Positions 39,224 to 61,779 of a DNA stretch of 64,000 nt are shown here, in pieces. The DNA is from Phorcus lineatus (Eukaryota; Mollusca; Gastropoda; Trochida; Trochidae). The stretch is taken from positions 11,538,001 to 11,602,000 of the forward strand of contig OV121092.1 in assembly GCA_921293015.1 (NCBI GenBank), given 5' to 3'. Under the pieces are notes generated by a model. The model made no database searches. It was not told the DNA's origin and saw nothing but the letters and a program-made list of their open reading frames with translations. Both the position numbers and the translations under genes were made by a program. The number at the start of each line of letters is the position of its first letter. Position 1 is the stretch's first letter.

Positions 39224-42200
39224 ATGTTGACTAGAAAGGGATTATCTAATGCTCTGGAGATCAAAGGAAGAAGAGTACAGTCAATATTCCGTCAACTTGA
39301 AAGAGACTATGATCATATTAACTTAGTTATTGCAACTGGACTTTTGACTAGTTCTACTCGTGAGGAGGTTCGTCGTGAGTATGCGTCATGGTTGACTCTT
39401 TTTAACACTCTTTATGATGCTAGAGAAGAATATTTACAATTATTGGAAGAACCATTATTGTCAGAATATAAAGAAGAAATAGAGGCACAAGATAGGGTCC
39501 TGCTGAGCATTAAGACAACTATAGAACAGTATATTTTGGAAAGAAGTGCAAGTCAGACTATGAGTGAGCATTCAAAGAAAAGCAGACATTCTAGTAAGAA
39601 GTTGCCGTCTGTTAAGAGTGGAAATTCTTCACGTTCAAGTAATGTTTCTTCAACTATTCTACATGAGAAGCAAAAGCAAGTAGAACTTGAAACTAGAAAA
39701 AGGGCTCTTAAAGAAAGACAGAAGATTGAACAGGCAAAGTTAGACATTCGGATGAAGGAAGAAGAATTAGATCTACAGACACAAATTGAGGTTTGCCAGG
39801 CTAAGTCAAGGGTATTGAATGACTTTGAGAATGATCAGAATAGTGTTGAATCTGAAGATAAGGGTTCAAGTAAGAGAAACTCTGTTGAAGATAATTTCTT
39901 GAAGTTTGAACCAGCTGTAGAGAAAAAGCCAGTTATCAATACTGAGGATACAAGTTTGAATCCAAGAAATTCCTCTTTTCTTCCATCAAGAAGGTATAGT
40001 CAAGCTCAAGATGATGTTTTGATGTCAGTTGTTCAACAGCTTAGAAAGCCTGTGCCAGACATCCAGAAGTTTAGTGGAAATCCTTTGGAATATCAGAAGT
40101 TCATGCGTCAGTTTCGTACTAAGATAGTTACTAACTCTAGCTCTGAAGATGAACTCATGTGCTACCTAGAGCAGTTCACTATAGGGGAGGCTCACCAAGT
40201 TGTAAGAAGCTTTAGCTACTTAGATGCAAGGGACGGTTATCATGCAGCAATGGATGAACTTGAAGTTAGGTATGGAAACCAGGAAATAATTGCCAATACT
40301 TTGATAAAGAGGGCTATGAGCTGGCCAAACATTAAACCAGACAATGTTAGGGCTTTGGATGAGTTTGCAGTTTTCTTGAATGAGTGTCAGAATGCTGTTA
40401 GATCGCTACATGCAGTCAAGGTTCTAGAATACCCAGACAACATTCGCAAGCTGGCCATGAAGCTACCATTCCATTGTCAAGAAAGTGGAGAGGTGTTGTC
40501 CTCAATCTTCGTCAATCCAGATCAGGTGTAGAGTTCTCTGACCTTGTTCGATTTGTGCGAACTGAAGCTCTGAAGGCCACAGACCCAATGTATGGAAAGG
40601 AAGCCATGAAACCTGATATCAAGCCACAGTTGCCTTACAGGAAACCATCCGCACCGAAACAAAATGCAACATTTGGTACTGATCTGGTGAAGACGAGCAA
40701 GTTTGAACAGAGACCCATGAACAACTCATCTCCAAGACCACAAGGAAATGGTAACAAGAGATGCATTTATTGTGAAAGGTTGGGACATCTGATAAGTACT
40801 TGCCATGTGTTAGCCTCTAAGCCAAACAAAGAACGTATTGACTTCCTTAAATCTTTAGGTCTGTGTTTTCGCTGCTTAACCAAAGGACATCGCAGTAGTG
40901 AGTGCAGCAGTAACGTCAAGTGTCAGCGATGTGATGGAAATCACGCAACTCTCCTGCATATTGATCACAATACAAAGCTGAAGACCGTAACCGCTTGTAC
41001 AGGGCAAGCTAGTGAAGTTATGGAGGCCGGAGACAATAGTAGTGAGTGTACTCTTGCTGTCATACCTGTGCAAGTTTCATTCAGAGACTCATTGAAGATT
41101 GTAACTACTTATGCTTTCTTGGACCCAGGAAGCACAGTTTCCTTCTGCTCAGAATCACTTATGAACAAACTTGGATGTAATGGAAAATCAAGAAAGGTTG
41201 AAATTACCATAGACACTTTGGGAGAGCCACATACCTCAACTGTTCATGCTATTTCAGGTCTGAAACTACACGACATGGATTTACAGAACACTGTTGATCT
41301 TCCCACAGTATATACAAGATGCAAGATCCCAGTTACAAGTCGGCACATCCCTAAGTCCTCTGACTACAAGAATTGGCCTCACCTTGATGGAGTTCAAGTG
41401 CCAACTTTAGAATCAGGAGTTGATCTACTAATCGGTGGAAATGTCCCAGATGCCTACTCCCCTCTTGAAGTTAAAGTTGGTCCTCCAGGTAGTCCCCACG
41501 CGTCAAGAACACGTTTAGGTTGGATCCTTTGAAATGTTATCAGGACTTCACATTCAGAAACTAACCCTGAAAATTATCCCTCCATGAGGACTGAAATGCT
41601 CACTCTGAAAAGTATTGAAGAAAGCGACAATTTGGATACCATGGTCAGGAAAAGTATCAACATGGATTTTCCCGAAAGGTTGATTGATGACAAAGCAGAA
41701 TTATCTCAAGAAGACAAGATGTTTATCAAGAAAGTGAATGACTCTATCAGCTTCAAAGATGGTCACTATTACATTGATCTACCAATGAGAGAATCTGATG
41801 TTAAAGTGCCCAACAACAGTTCTCAAGCCCTCAAGCGCCTTGATAGTTTGAAGAAAAGATTCCCCAAAGATGACAAGTTCAAAGAAGATTATCAAAATTT
41901 CATGGCAGATATACTCTCTAAAGATTATGCTGAAAAGGTCCCAATTAAAGATTTGGATGGTGAAACTGGACATGTTTGGTTCATACCTCACCACGGTGTG
42001 TATCACCCACGAAAACCTGGCAAAATAAGGGTTGTTTTTGATTGTGCTGCATCCTACCAGGGTCTGTCTTTTTGAATAACATGCAGCTTCAAGGGCCCAA
42101 CTTGACGAACAACTTGGTCGGCATTCTTCTTAGATTTCGACAGGACTCGATTGCATTCATGGGAGACATCGAGTCCATGTATTACAGAGTACGAGTGCCC

Positions 42201-45038
42201 GAGAAAGATTGTGACTACCTCCGCTTCTACTGGTGGCCTGACGGAGACTATCATAAAGAACCAGAAGTATACAGGATGTGTGTGCACCTATTCGGCGCTG
42301 TATCATCATCAAGTTGCTCAACTTTTGCCCTTCAAAGAACAGCAGAAGATAATGAAGGAAAGTATGATCCTGAAATAGTCTCTATGTTAAAGGACAACTT
42401 CTACGTTGATGATTGCTTAGCTTCCACAAGGGATGAAGACTCTGCAGTAACAGTTATCAAGGAACTATCTCAGCTGTGTTTAGAAGGAGGATTTCGTCTC
42501 ACGAAGTGGGCCTCGAACAGCAAGTCAGTCATGATGAAAATTCCTGTCAATGAAAGAGCAAAGGATGTGAAAGAGCTGGATTTGGAATTTGAATCTCTTC
42601 CCAATGAGAGAGCACTTGGTGTTTTCTGGTTTGTGGACTCTGATTCGTTAGGCTTTAGAATACAAGATAAAGACAGAGAGAACACAAGAAGAGGAATATT
42701 GTCAGTAGTAAGCAGCATCTATGATCCCCTTGGTTTCGCTGCTCCCTACATCTTGATTGCTAAACAGATCCTGCAGAATCTTTGCAAGATGAATCTTGGA
42801 TGGGATGAAATGATAGATGAAGCATCGCTGAAAGTATGGCTCCAATGGCTGAAGGATCTACCAAAGTTAGAAATTCTACGTTTGGAAAGGTGTTACAAAC
42901 CTCAAGATTTTGGAAAGGTAAAATCAATTCAATTACATCTCTTCAGCGACGCCAGTGAAGTTGGCTATGGAGTATCAGCTTATCTGCGCCTGATCAACGA
43001 CGATGACCGCATTCATTGCGTATTAGTTATGGCAAAATCAAGAGTTGCACCTCTCAAGAAAATGACAATCCCCCGCATGGAACTGACTGCTGCAACAGTT
43101 GCTGTTCGTCTATCGAAGGTCATTCTATTCTAACTTCAATACAAGATAGACCATACTTTCTTTTGGACTGACAGCATGTCTGTTCTCAGATATATCAGCA
43201 ACTCTACCTCAAGATTTAAGACATTCGTTGCAAACAGGCTTACAACAATTCATGAAGGATCAGATGTGAGTCAGTGGAACCATGTCATCAGTAAGTCCAA
43301 TCCAGCTGACTGTGCGTCTAGAGGAATGACGTTTGACAAATTGAATCGGACTGGAATGTGGTTTGAAGGACCTTTGTTTTTGTGGAAACCACAGGATGAA
43401 TGGCACAGAACTTTTAACCAGTCAAGACTACCTGATGATGATCTGGAAGTTAAGAAACAAGAAAGCTGTTTTCTGACCACCCCTCCATCTGACAGCATGA
43501 ATAAGCTTCTCAACTACTATTCAAGTTGGACAAAATTATGCAAGGCAGTTGCTTGGATGATTCTCATCACCAGAGAACTGAAAAGAAGAATAAAAGAAAA
43601 AGAAAGCAAGAAACAAACCCCATGTCTGACAGTAGCTTTATTGAAGGATGCAGAGAAAGCACTGATTAGATATGTACAAGATCAGCACTTCCACAGGGAG
43701 ATGGAACTGTTGAAAAGAAGAAAGGATCAAGAAATAACCAGAAAAGAAATAGGCAAATCTAGTTTATTGTACAAGTTGGATCCATTTGTTGAAGATAATA
43801 TTATCCGTGTAGCTGGCCGCCTTGAAAGAGCTCAAATGGAATATGAATCAAAGCATCCTGTTGTACTGCCGAAGAATTCGCCACTATCAATGCTGCTTCT
43901 AGAGAACGCACACAGAGCCGTTGGTCATATGGGGAGAAATGCTATTCTTGCCTGTATTCGACAGCAGTATTGGATCCTTGGAGCAGGGACACTGGTCAAG
44001 AGCATTGTTTCCAGATGTGTTACATGCAGAAAGTACAGATCCCCCACCTGTCAGCAACAAATGGCCAGCCTTCCGAGTGATCACCTTCAGCCTGATAAAC
44101 CACCATTCTCACATGTTGGCATCGATTATTTTGGACCCTTTATGGTGAAGAGAGGCCGCTCAACGGTGAAGAGGTATGGTGTGGTCTTCTCATGCCTGAC
44201 TATGCGGGCAGTCCACATTGAGTTAGCATGTTCTTTGGACACTGACAGTTGTATCAATGCAATAAGAAGATTTATTGCTCGACGCGGCACACCAGAAGTT
44301 ATTAGGTCTGACAATGGAACAAATCTGACAAGCAGTGAACGTGAGTTGAGAGAAGAAATCTACAACATTAACCAGTCCAAGCTTCATTCTACATTTCTTC
44401 AGAAAGGTATCGACTGGCACTTTAACCCTCCCGCAGCATCACATCATGGTGGCAGTTGGGAACGGATGATCAGATCCATCAGAAAGATACTCAACGCCTT
44501 GATGAAAGAACAAGCAATCAGGTTAGATGATGAAGGTCTAAATACTCTTTTCTGCGAGGTTGAAATGATCTTGAATGGACGACCCCTCACCGATGTTCCA
44601 TGTCAACCACATGACATCAGCCCTATAACGCCTAATCATCTGCTTCTGCTGCATCCTGCACAGAGAATGCCACCTGGAGTATTCTCCAAAGATGATATGT
44701 ATTCTCGAAGACGCTGGAGACAAGTCCAGTATCTGGCCGATGTGTTTTGGCGAAGATGGCTGAAAGAATACCTTCCACTTCAACAAGAACGATCAAAATG
44801 GACTTCTAGGAAGCGCAATGTTGAAGTAAATTACATTGTGCTACTCGCAGACAGTTCGCCTCGGAATTCCTGGTCACTGGGTAGAATAACAGAGGTAATG
44901 ACTGATAAGAAAGGTTTTCTACGTGTCGCACGTGTCAAAACAGCGACTACCGAGCTCATCCGCCCGATTGACAAACTGTGCATTCTTGTTCAGTGCTCTG
45001 ATACATTGAAAGAAGAAAAGGATGACTTATATAAATGA
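39224..45038 (+). pseudogene. BEL/Pao gag-pol of copy B, broken
   Basis: Same domain order as copy A but with different damage: a 1-bp loss near 40483 in gag, the shared TGA at 41530-41532, two extra T near 42068-42073 in reverse transcriptase, and a TAA at 43131-43133 where several adjacent bases differ from copy A, in the RNase H part. The 43176-45038 stretch is open and keeps the integrase zinc-binding region, both visible catalytic blocks (DYFGPF and SDNGTN) and the C-terminal domain. The integrase is therefore the best preserved piece of the array. Confidence 0.9.
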
Positions 45039-45306
45039 TAGGACTTTCTATATGTACCGGTAAATATTTTGCAGTGTATATTTAGAACTGTGAAATATGA
45101 GTGTTGACCAGACTAAAATGATGAGCAAGAAAACTTGCAAAACCACACTATGAACATTTGATGATTTCATTTAATTGAAATATGTTTGGATATGTATATT
45201 GATTTTCAAGTATAAGTATGCAAGGTTTTTGTATGCAAGATATTTTGACCATTTAGTTTTTGTATGTAATTGCTTCATTTGCTATTATGCAATTAGGAGG
45301 CCGGTA

Positions 45307-46434
45307 TGTTACGGTCAAAATACTTGTTGTCCATAATCTTTATTTTTCTAAATTTTTCTTCGTTAAATTTCAAGTTTTTTATTCAACCATATTGAATTTA
45401 GCTCCTATTTCGCATAAGTGCCCTTGCCACTTTTGATAACTCTATAAAGGGAAGTAACTATCATTTTTGGCCACATGTTTGCTTAGAGCACAAGAAATTT
45501 TAACCTGAAGAATGTCTAAAGTAACGGTAAGCATAATTATTATATTTCATCACATTTTATATTGTTAAATTGGTAAAAGTAGCTTCTATTTGTTTTTCAT
45601 AAAGGTTAGGGTAACTTTGTGTTAAATTATTGCTTTATTTTGTAAACTTTGTGGCAAGTGGTGAGTTTGTCAAAATTATGGAATTAGGCCTATTTATATA
45701 TATTTGTTAGGCATAAGAATACTCTTTTCTAATTTCTTTTCAAGCAATATATATATATATATTAGTAGTAATTTATTGTATTTCATGTTACTGAAGTAGA
45801 TATTCCAATATTTTCTAGGCCATGTGCATTTTTCCTTTTTGAATGATTTGTGTAAAGCGCTCATAAAATATCAGTGCAAGTTGCCAGTACAGCAATTTGT
45901 TTTAATTTATTTAAGTTCATTTTTAGGGTAAATTTGATAACTTTAGGGTTTGGTATATTCAAAACTGATTATGTTTTCTGTTATTTTCAGTTAATCTACT
46001 GTTAAGAACATATTGAAAGATTTGGAAATAAGATATGAATAATTGAAAAGGATGTTGAAGATTATTGAAGCAGAATATGTTCAATTGTTGCAAACATTGA
46101 ATTTATGAAATGGAACTTAGAGATCAGTGAATTTGAAGATTGTTGTGACTTGTAAAAGCTGAAATGGATTTTGAAGTCTTGACATTATAGTCAAATGGAA
46201 TTACTTGGATATTGGAATGGATTGGATGTATCATGTATTGGAATTTCTTGAAGATAAATGAATGAATATAAAAAGAAGCCTTCAGGAATAAACTTGAACA
46301 TTTATTTGAAGTTTGAACTTTGTCTTACTTGGAGTTGGAATGGACATGAAATGGATTAAAAGATTGAATTATTCAAAGTGGATATTAAGATTTGAGAGCT
46401 GAGATTTGGATATGGAATCATGTTGTTCGCAACA
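45307..46434 (+). repeat. BEL/Pao LTR 3
   Basis: 1128 bp, nearly identical to LTR 2. It is followed at once by the TACAG target duplication, which fixes the LTR end. Confidence 0.93.
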
Positions 46435-46439
46435 TACAG

Positions 46440-47634
46440 TTAAAAACGCCTCCCTAAACTTGCATCTTTTTGCTAAAATGCCAAAATTATTATATGTTCT
46501 TGTTTTCACCAATAATCGGAAAAAGGCTCTATATATGTTAAGAATTCAAAATTATGTGTCCAATTAAGGTGTATAGTAGTTAAGTTAAGACCTACTTAAA
46601 ACTATCAACCAATATATGTTCGTCTTTGTGTCTGCTGTTAAAAAGTTTCCTAAATTACGTTTGAATCATTGGCGCGCATCGATGTCTTGTTTTCGATCAC
46701 AAATCACGACACTAACCCGCTTATCGTCACTTTACTGAACTGATAAGCATAAAAAAAAAAAGCTTGATATTTTGAGTAAGGCAACAATTTTAAGGCAGAG
46801 CCTTCAATGGTTGCAACTTGCAGAATGTGCTAAATGTGTCCCTACATTCCAAAATAACAAACCAATCTCAATTAAGGAGTGTTTAATCTGTCTCTATTTA
46901 TATAGGTTTGGATAGTTAAATAAACTCTAATGTGTGACAATTGAATTCAAACTGTCAACGATCCATAAATTGCATTTCAAATAATTTCCGTTATTGATAA
47001 ACTAGTAATTCGAAACAAGATGAATTCCATAATTTCTTTGCATTAAAAGAAAGTGGGCGTACAGGGAGAGATAGAATCTTAAGTTAACCTGGTACGCCTC
47101 AGTGCCCGAGTCGCTGGTAGCTTATCTCGACTATATATCAAAAGAACTTTTTATCTTTACTTCCTGGATATGGCCTTGTATTGTAGAAGCAGGAATGCGA
47201 GATTAGCACCATGCAGCCCCTGATACACATGTATCATCCTGTTGGGAATTGATATGAGTTTGTAAATTGTTATCTTGGTTCGCACTATCACACAGACAAT
47301 GTGAAGTTCTCTTACCTTGGCTTGATAATGGTCGGTTTATGTACCAATCATTCGCTTCAGCATGTGATGGATATCACGTGATGCTAAACATAGCACGTCA
47401 TGTGACTTAAAGAGTCGCTTAACCCCACACCAAAAAATGTGGTGCATAAAAATATGTGCTAGTCGTTGTTTATAAAATTAAATTGAAATGATTTGATATA
47501 TTTTGTTTACTTTTTTCAGTTGTGTTAAGAAAATAGCTGATTTATTTGTTTTAATATTTTGCATGCGACTTTGAACTTTGACCTCACAGCAAAATGGCGT
47601 ATATTTCTACAGCTGTGTGATATACAAAATTTAT
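46440..47634. other. Intergenic region upstream of TMEM19
   Basis: 1.2 kb between the BEL array and the TMEM19 start, presumably containing the promoter and 5' UTR. I see no TATA box or other clear element. A short upstream frame (ATG at 47594, stop at 47618-47620) lies in the likely 5' UTR. Confidence 0.5.
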
Positions 47635-57279
<9,645 letters not shown>

Positions 57280-57605
57280 ATCTGTCAAATTCTTTTTTAA
57301 ATACTTTACACATAGATAATCTTAGTGATAATTTATTTTTGCTTACTATTTGATGAAGATCTGATGTCACCTAACTTCTTTCTGAAGTACAACCTTTAGA
57401 AATTGTACTAGTATATTGTTTAGAAGGCCCGTCATTCTTATTATGAAATTCAAAACATTAACATTAATATTTAGGATAGTATCAAGTTTAAATTTTGTTA
57501 CATGTTTTATACAATGCACAAAAAAATGATGACAAGATATTTCAATAATTTAAGACAGTTCAACTATTACCTGATTGATTTTACTGTTTAGTATACATTA
57601 AGTCT

Positions 57606-58060
57606 ATTCTCTCCCAAAAGAGGTAGCTCTGTCATACATTCCTATACAACCTCTGTCTTAATACAATGGTTTTTTGGGCTTCCGGCTGTTTCCCCCATCA
57701 GCATAATATTGCAAATTAAACTATCGACATTATTTCAGCCAATGAAAACAACAATGCACGAATAACATATTTGTTGTCACACAGGCCTGTGCAATGATGC
57801 AGTCACAAAAAGAGGCGTTTGTATTCTGTAAAGACGACTCAAAGTGCAAGGTGCATATTTGAATAAAGTTTAGCTTTTGGAATGCTTACGGAAATAACTT
57901 AGGCGATGTGAATAATAACTTTTGAAACGGCATCGCAGATTGCACAACTAACTTTGATTGCATCCAATCAGCGTTCTACATTTGGAGATCAAGACACCTT
58001 CGTATTATGACAGAGGTTGTATAGGAGTTTATGACAGAGCTACCTCTGTTGGGAGAGAAT
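57606..58060. mobile_element. MITE with about 55-bp terminal inverted repeats
   Basis: The left end (ATTCTCTCCC..GAGGTAGCTCTGTCAT, 57606-57664) is repeated inverted at the right end (about 58003-58060). There is no coding frame. A second copy lies in the granulin intron at 7921-8250. It starts about 330 bp after the TMEM19 stop codon. Confidence 0.8.
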
Positions 58061-58104
58061 GACATTTAGTCCTTCTTACATTTTAGTAATAAGCTACTGC
58101 CTGA

Positions 58105-58690
58105 TTAAAGTCATAGTCTCATTTTTGCAAGGCAAATTGTAATAAATGCCGGACAAATAGTTCAACACTCACAGAAATCTTTCCCCTGACGTTTGTAACA
58201 ATTTTCAGAACTTTGCAGGCATTCTAGCCCTCAATAATGAAGTTCAAACTACCCTACCCTACCCGAATATTATGTTTTTTGCGAGCGTTAGTCCTTACCA
58301 CGTCATTTCGCTAAGACTGTGACGAAGAACACATAAAATTTACCAGCTGAATATCCAATGAAAATAGCTAATAGCTTACGCTTTTTCAAATACAGAAATA
58401 ACAAAAAGTTGGTAAACTCAGTAAAGAATGCGTCTGTCATAAGTATCGGCGCTGCGATGACTAGATTTCCGGTGTTTCGTACTCGCGATGGGATTGCACT
58501 TGATTCGGTACCTCATCGGTCTGAAACGGCATACGCCAATACGCTGCTTCATCCAAAACTGTAAAACGGGCATGAAAATGAAAATCTTTGCAAATGCGAC
58601 AGGAAATATTTGTGTTAGTGATCAGATTTTGTTCGTGAAGAATAATTAGTTCAGTTTAGTAGCCTTACAAAAATGAGACCATGACTTTAA
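58105..58690. mobile_element. MITE with about 35-bp terminal inverted repeats
   Basis: TTAAAGTCATAGTCTCATTT and following bases near 58105 are inverted near 58655-58688 with a few mismatches. About 585 bp, no coding frame. It is adjacent to the MITE at 57606-58060. Confidence 0.72.
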
Positions 58691-59882
58691 AATCCCTACA
58701 ACATACCATGTTTTACTTTAAAGAGACGCCCACTGTCTGTGTTTGATGATCATAATGTAAAGCTTTCACATCTTTGTGAATGGCGCTGTCTCCATCTTTT
58801 ATGGTGAATATTGTTAAGGTATAAAAATAAAGGCGATATAACAATGTAGGGTCATTTGCAATAAAAAAAATTAAAAAAACTTTTTTGCCAGCAGAATGTA
58901 TGGGATGTAGAGGGATGCCTCATTACTTTAAGGAGGGAAGGGGGAGTAGGGGAGTCAAGAAAGGTTTCAGGCAGTAAAATTGAGATGGCCTGTTCAACTC
59001 GACCTGTGACAGGGTGAACTTTTGAGACTAGTTTGTGTGCAGACTCTTTCAGTACACAGTACTCTTCTCTTTGATACACATCTCGGTGCATTTAGGAGAA
59101 CCAAGAAATCCAGTGGCAAATGAACAGGTGGTGGAATGTATGTACTTGTGATGACAAATTTTCGTCCTTGAAGAGAATACCTTCTATAATGTAATGTTTT
59201 TATTTATTGTACACCCACTGCAAAGCAGACAGGGTTTGTATTCAGCGTGGCTTTCCCATTTTGGTTCTGCTTACTGTTACAGTAGAAAAGGTTTGAATGT
59301 TAGTTCATACAAGTGTGATGTGTATTAATCATACAAACATTTAATAGTTTTAAGTTAATTTCCTTGTCATTGAAGCACTCATACAATCATACTTGAGTGA
59401 CTATTGGGAAGTTAAGTTTATCATGATTATTGTCAATGTTTAACTTCCTGCTTCATGTGTGAATTACATCTTTATATACATCTATCATCTAAATCTCTGC
59501 TCAAATATTGTTTTAGGGACATTGTATAGTTGTATTTATATGAATCATATATTTTATTCCATTTTAATAATCTTTGAAAGGACAGATTGATAAATTTTTA
59601 AATTTCGCTTGAGAATTGTAATTTGATGTGTGAATGGTTGCAAGGTATTATAAGATTAAAACAAATTCTGAAATAATTTTGTGTAAATTTCTTTTCTTTT
59701 TTAACATTTTCTATTGCCCCTCTTTGTCAAGTGTAATTAGATTTGGATGCGTAACAGTGATTTTCCCAACAACGCTTTGGATGTTGCTACGGTTACGGTC
59801 TACACATTCTTCTGAATTGATGATTTAAAACTTATGTTTGGAGAGAAGATTATATATTCCACAATCTCTGAGAGCATCCATC
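58691..59882. other. Intergenic DNA between TMEM19 and the SLC4 gene
   Basis: No exon, repeat or promoter that I recognise. It may contain untranslated sequence of either convergent gene. Confidence 0.4.
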
Positions 59883-60039
59883 AGTCTGACCAAAATAGAC
59901 CGTGTTCCGAGGAATAATAGTTTTTAAATATTGACTATAGCAGGATTCGAATATACTCTATCAGTGGGTGTGAAAAGGACACGCTATAGTCAATATTTAA
60001 AAACTTATATTCCTCTGAACACGGTCGATTTTAGACTGG
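59883..60039. mobile_element. Foldback hairpin element with about 55-bp arms
   Basis: The arm at 59883-59940, containing GACCGTGTTCCGAGGAATAA and ATATTGACTATAG, is inverted at 59984-60039 with few mismatches. The loop is about 43 bp. It could form a long hairpin as RNA or single-stranded DNA. Confidence 0.8.
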
Positions 60040-60084
60040 AGGATTCATCTGATTCTTCTCTTCAAGGCAGAAGTAAAGCTTCTT

Positions 60085-60121
60085 TTATTGCAAGGAGAAA
60101 GCCCGCAACAACATTGTGGCG
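60085..60121 (-). mobile_element. Very short SINE body fragment
   Basis: About 35 bp matching the AGGGAGAAAGCCCGCAACA part of the SINE body in reverse orientation. It lies between TMEM19 and the SLC4 gene. Confidence 0.5.
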
Positions 60122-61617
60122 CCAACATGCAGCTGTGTTAAACAGTGTTGTGCTGACTTTTCTAATAGTAGAGTAAGAACTGAAGACAAGCCATGTCCTG
60201 GTCGTCAATCTGATGTTACAACAGAGGAAACACTGAATAATTCAGAATTTCTTGATACAAAATTGCGAAACACTTGTATGACTAGTAGATACTTTGCCGC
60301 TGCAGGAACCTATCAAACCTGTCGTAATCAAAGCTATTACAGCACTCATACAAGAGTTCACCATTTGCCTACTTCTACTGTCTGGTAAGGTAGCCTACTT
60401 TCAACTTTAGGAATTCATCCTAAACAGCGTTTCCTAAAGGTAATGCTTGTGCTGCTTTGAGACCTGTAACTCCCCTGATAAGTGGCCAAATCCATAACTA
60501 GACTAAGAAATGTCTCTGTACAACTATACTGAAATATGTTAGAGATATTTGAATTTGTATCATTGATACTTTTAGTGTATAAATATCATAACAAATCGTT
60601 ATTTATGATATCCTTATTTTTTAGTCCAGTATACGCGTTCGTTTACCCTTCATAGTATTTTCTTCAAGCAAAAAAACTAACAAATATGAAACATGGTCTT
60701 GAGAATTAGATAATGTGCGGTTGAATAAAGATACCAAGGCATTGATTTATCACAAAAACCTTTTACTTTTGACATTCTTACTGAAAATGAATAAACTTTT
60801 TCACAAACTCCAACTAATTTTGGTATATGCCTAGCTTATCGCAACAAAAGGTGTAAGTTGTCCTATATCATCGCTTTCCATTGACAACAAAATAACTTTT
60901 GCATCATATGTATTTTTATTACATATATTTAATATATTTACATGTATATGTTATCACATATTCCCAGGGAAACAGAAAGCATTTATAAAATACATATTTA
61001 CAAAATATGAATAAATGTTTTAAGCTATCTTTTTTATGAACCCTCATTGGTATATACAATCATAGAACTTTATTTATTTTTTTAATTTTTTGGGTTATCC
61101 CGGATTAACATTGCAGCCCTCTGTTTTTCAAATGTACGACTTCTGACACAGCATAGTATCAAAAACAACACAATTTTCATTCCTCTACTAAATGATGCAT
61201 TTTTTGTTGGAAAAACATGTCACATAAGAGTTGAGTCACCCCATGCTCATTCCCAATGCAAGTTTTTTTCCCATCTATTTAACTCCCAACTTGAACAGTA
61301 TTATTAACAAACTTCAAAATAAATTCTCTCATACAAATAACAACGATTGGTATTATGTACAAACAGCAAAAAACAAGCGAAAATTTAACAAGAGTGTCTT
61401 GGGTAATAAAGAATCCCACTGTGATTTTACGGCGCTTCATGCATAAATAAAAAAATCTTAACATTTTACTAGTGATTTTACGGCGCTTCTTCCACTACGT
61501 TTTAGTATTCGCCCCTTTTAACTTTCAAACAAAGATTTGAATAACAGAGACAGTTCTTGATGCGTATCAGCGGTGAATTCGCTGATTCACATTTTCATTT
61601 TCAGTGAAGAATCGTGT
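60122..61617. other. Probable 3' UTR and intergenic DNA downstream of the SLC4 gene
   Basis: AT-rich. An 18-bp block (GTGATTTTACGGCGCTTC) occurs twice, near 61422 and 61472. Reverse-strand AATAAA signals are possible near 61070, but none is decisive. Confidence 0.4.
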
Positions 61618-61779
61618 TTACAGTCTCTGTCCATAAGCGTTGTTTACATATCCTTCTTTGCCGTTTTCATGGCTATCACTACTGATGTAGAAGGCGGCCT
61701 TCTTCTCGTCAGCAACTACAGAGTGATTGTCCAGCCCAGTTCCGTTTATGTTCTTGAATGTGTTGTCCTTCTTCTCATT
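61618..61779 (-). CDS. SLC4 transporter last exon, cytosolic tail
   Basis: 53 codons and TAA. Polar tail rich in Asn, Lys and Asp, ending NNAYGQRL. Acceptor actttag. Alternative last exons are common in this family and cannot be excluded. Confidence 0.82.
   Translation of the reverse strand, partial: NEKKDNTFKNINGTGLDNHSVVADEKKAAFYISSDSHENGKEGYVNNAYGQRL

Larger units (their letters stand above)
27511..46439 (+). mobile_element. BEL/Pao retrotransposon array: LTR-internal-LTR-internal-LTR with one target duplication
   Basis: Three LTRs begin TGTTACGG and end CGCAACA (27516-31675 with an insertion, 37917-39046, 45307-46434). They frame two internal regions of about 6.2 kb on the plus strand. 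TACAG occurs immediately before the first LTR (27511-27515) and immediately after the third (46435-46439), while the inner LTR has no such flanks. The 18.9-kb unit therefore behaves as one insertion that grew or arrived as a tandem. The internal regions differ by scattered substitutions and a few indels. Neither copy has an intact coding frame. Confidence 0.92.

Noticed and set aside
58358..58564. 68-codon plus-strand frame between TMEM19 and SLC4
   Set aside because: It falls inside a MITE and shows no domain or splice continuity with TMEM19.
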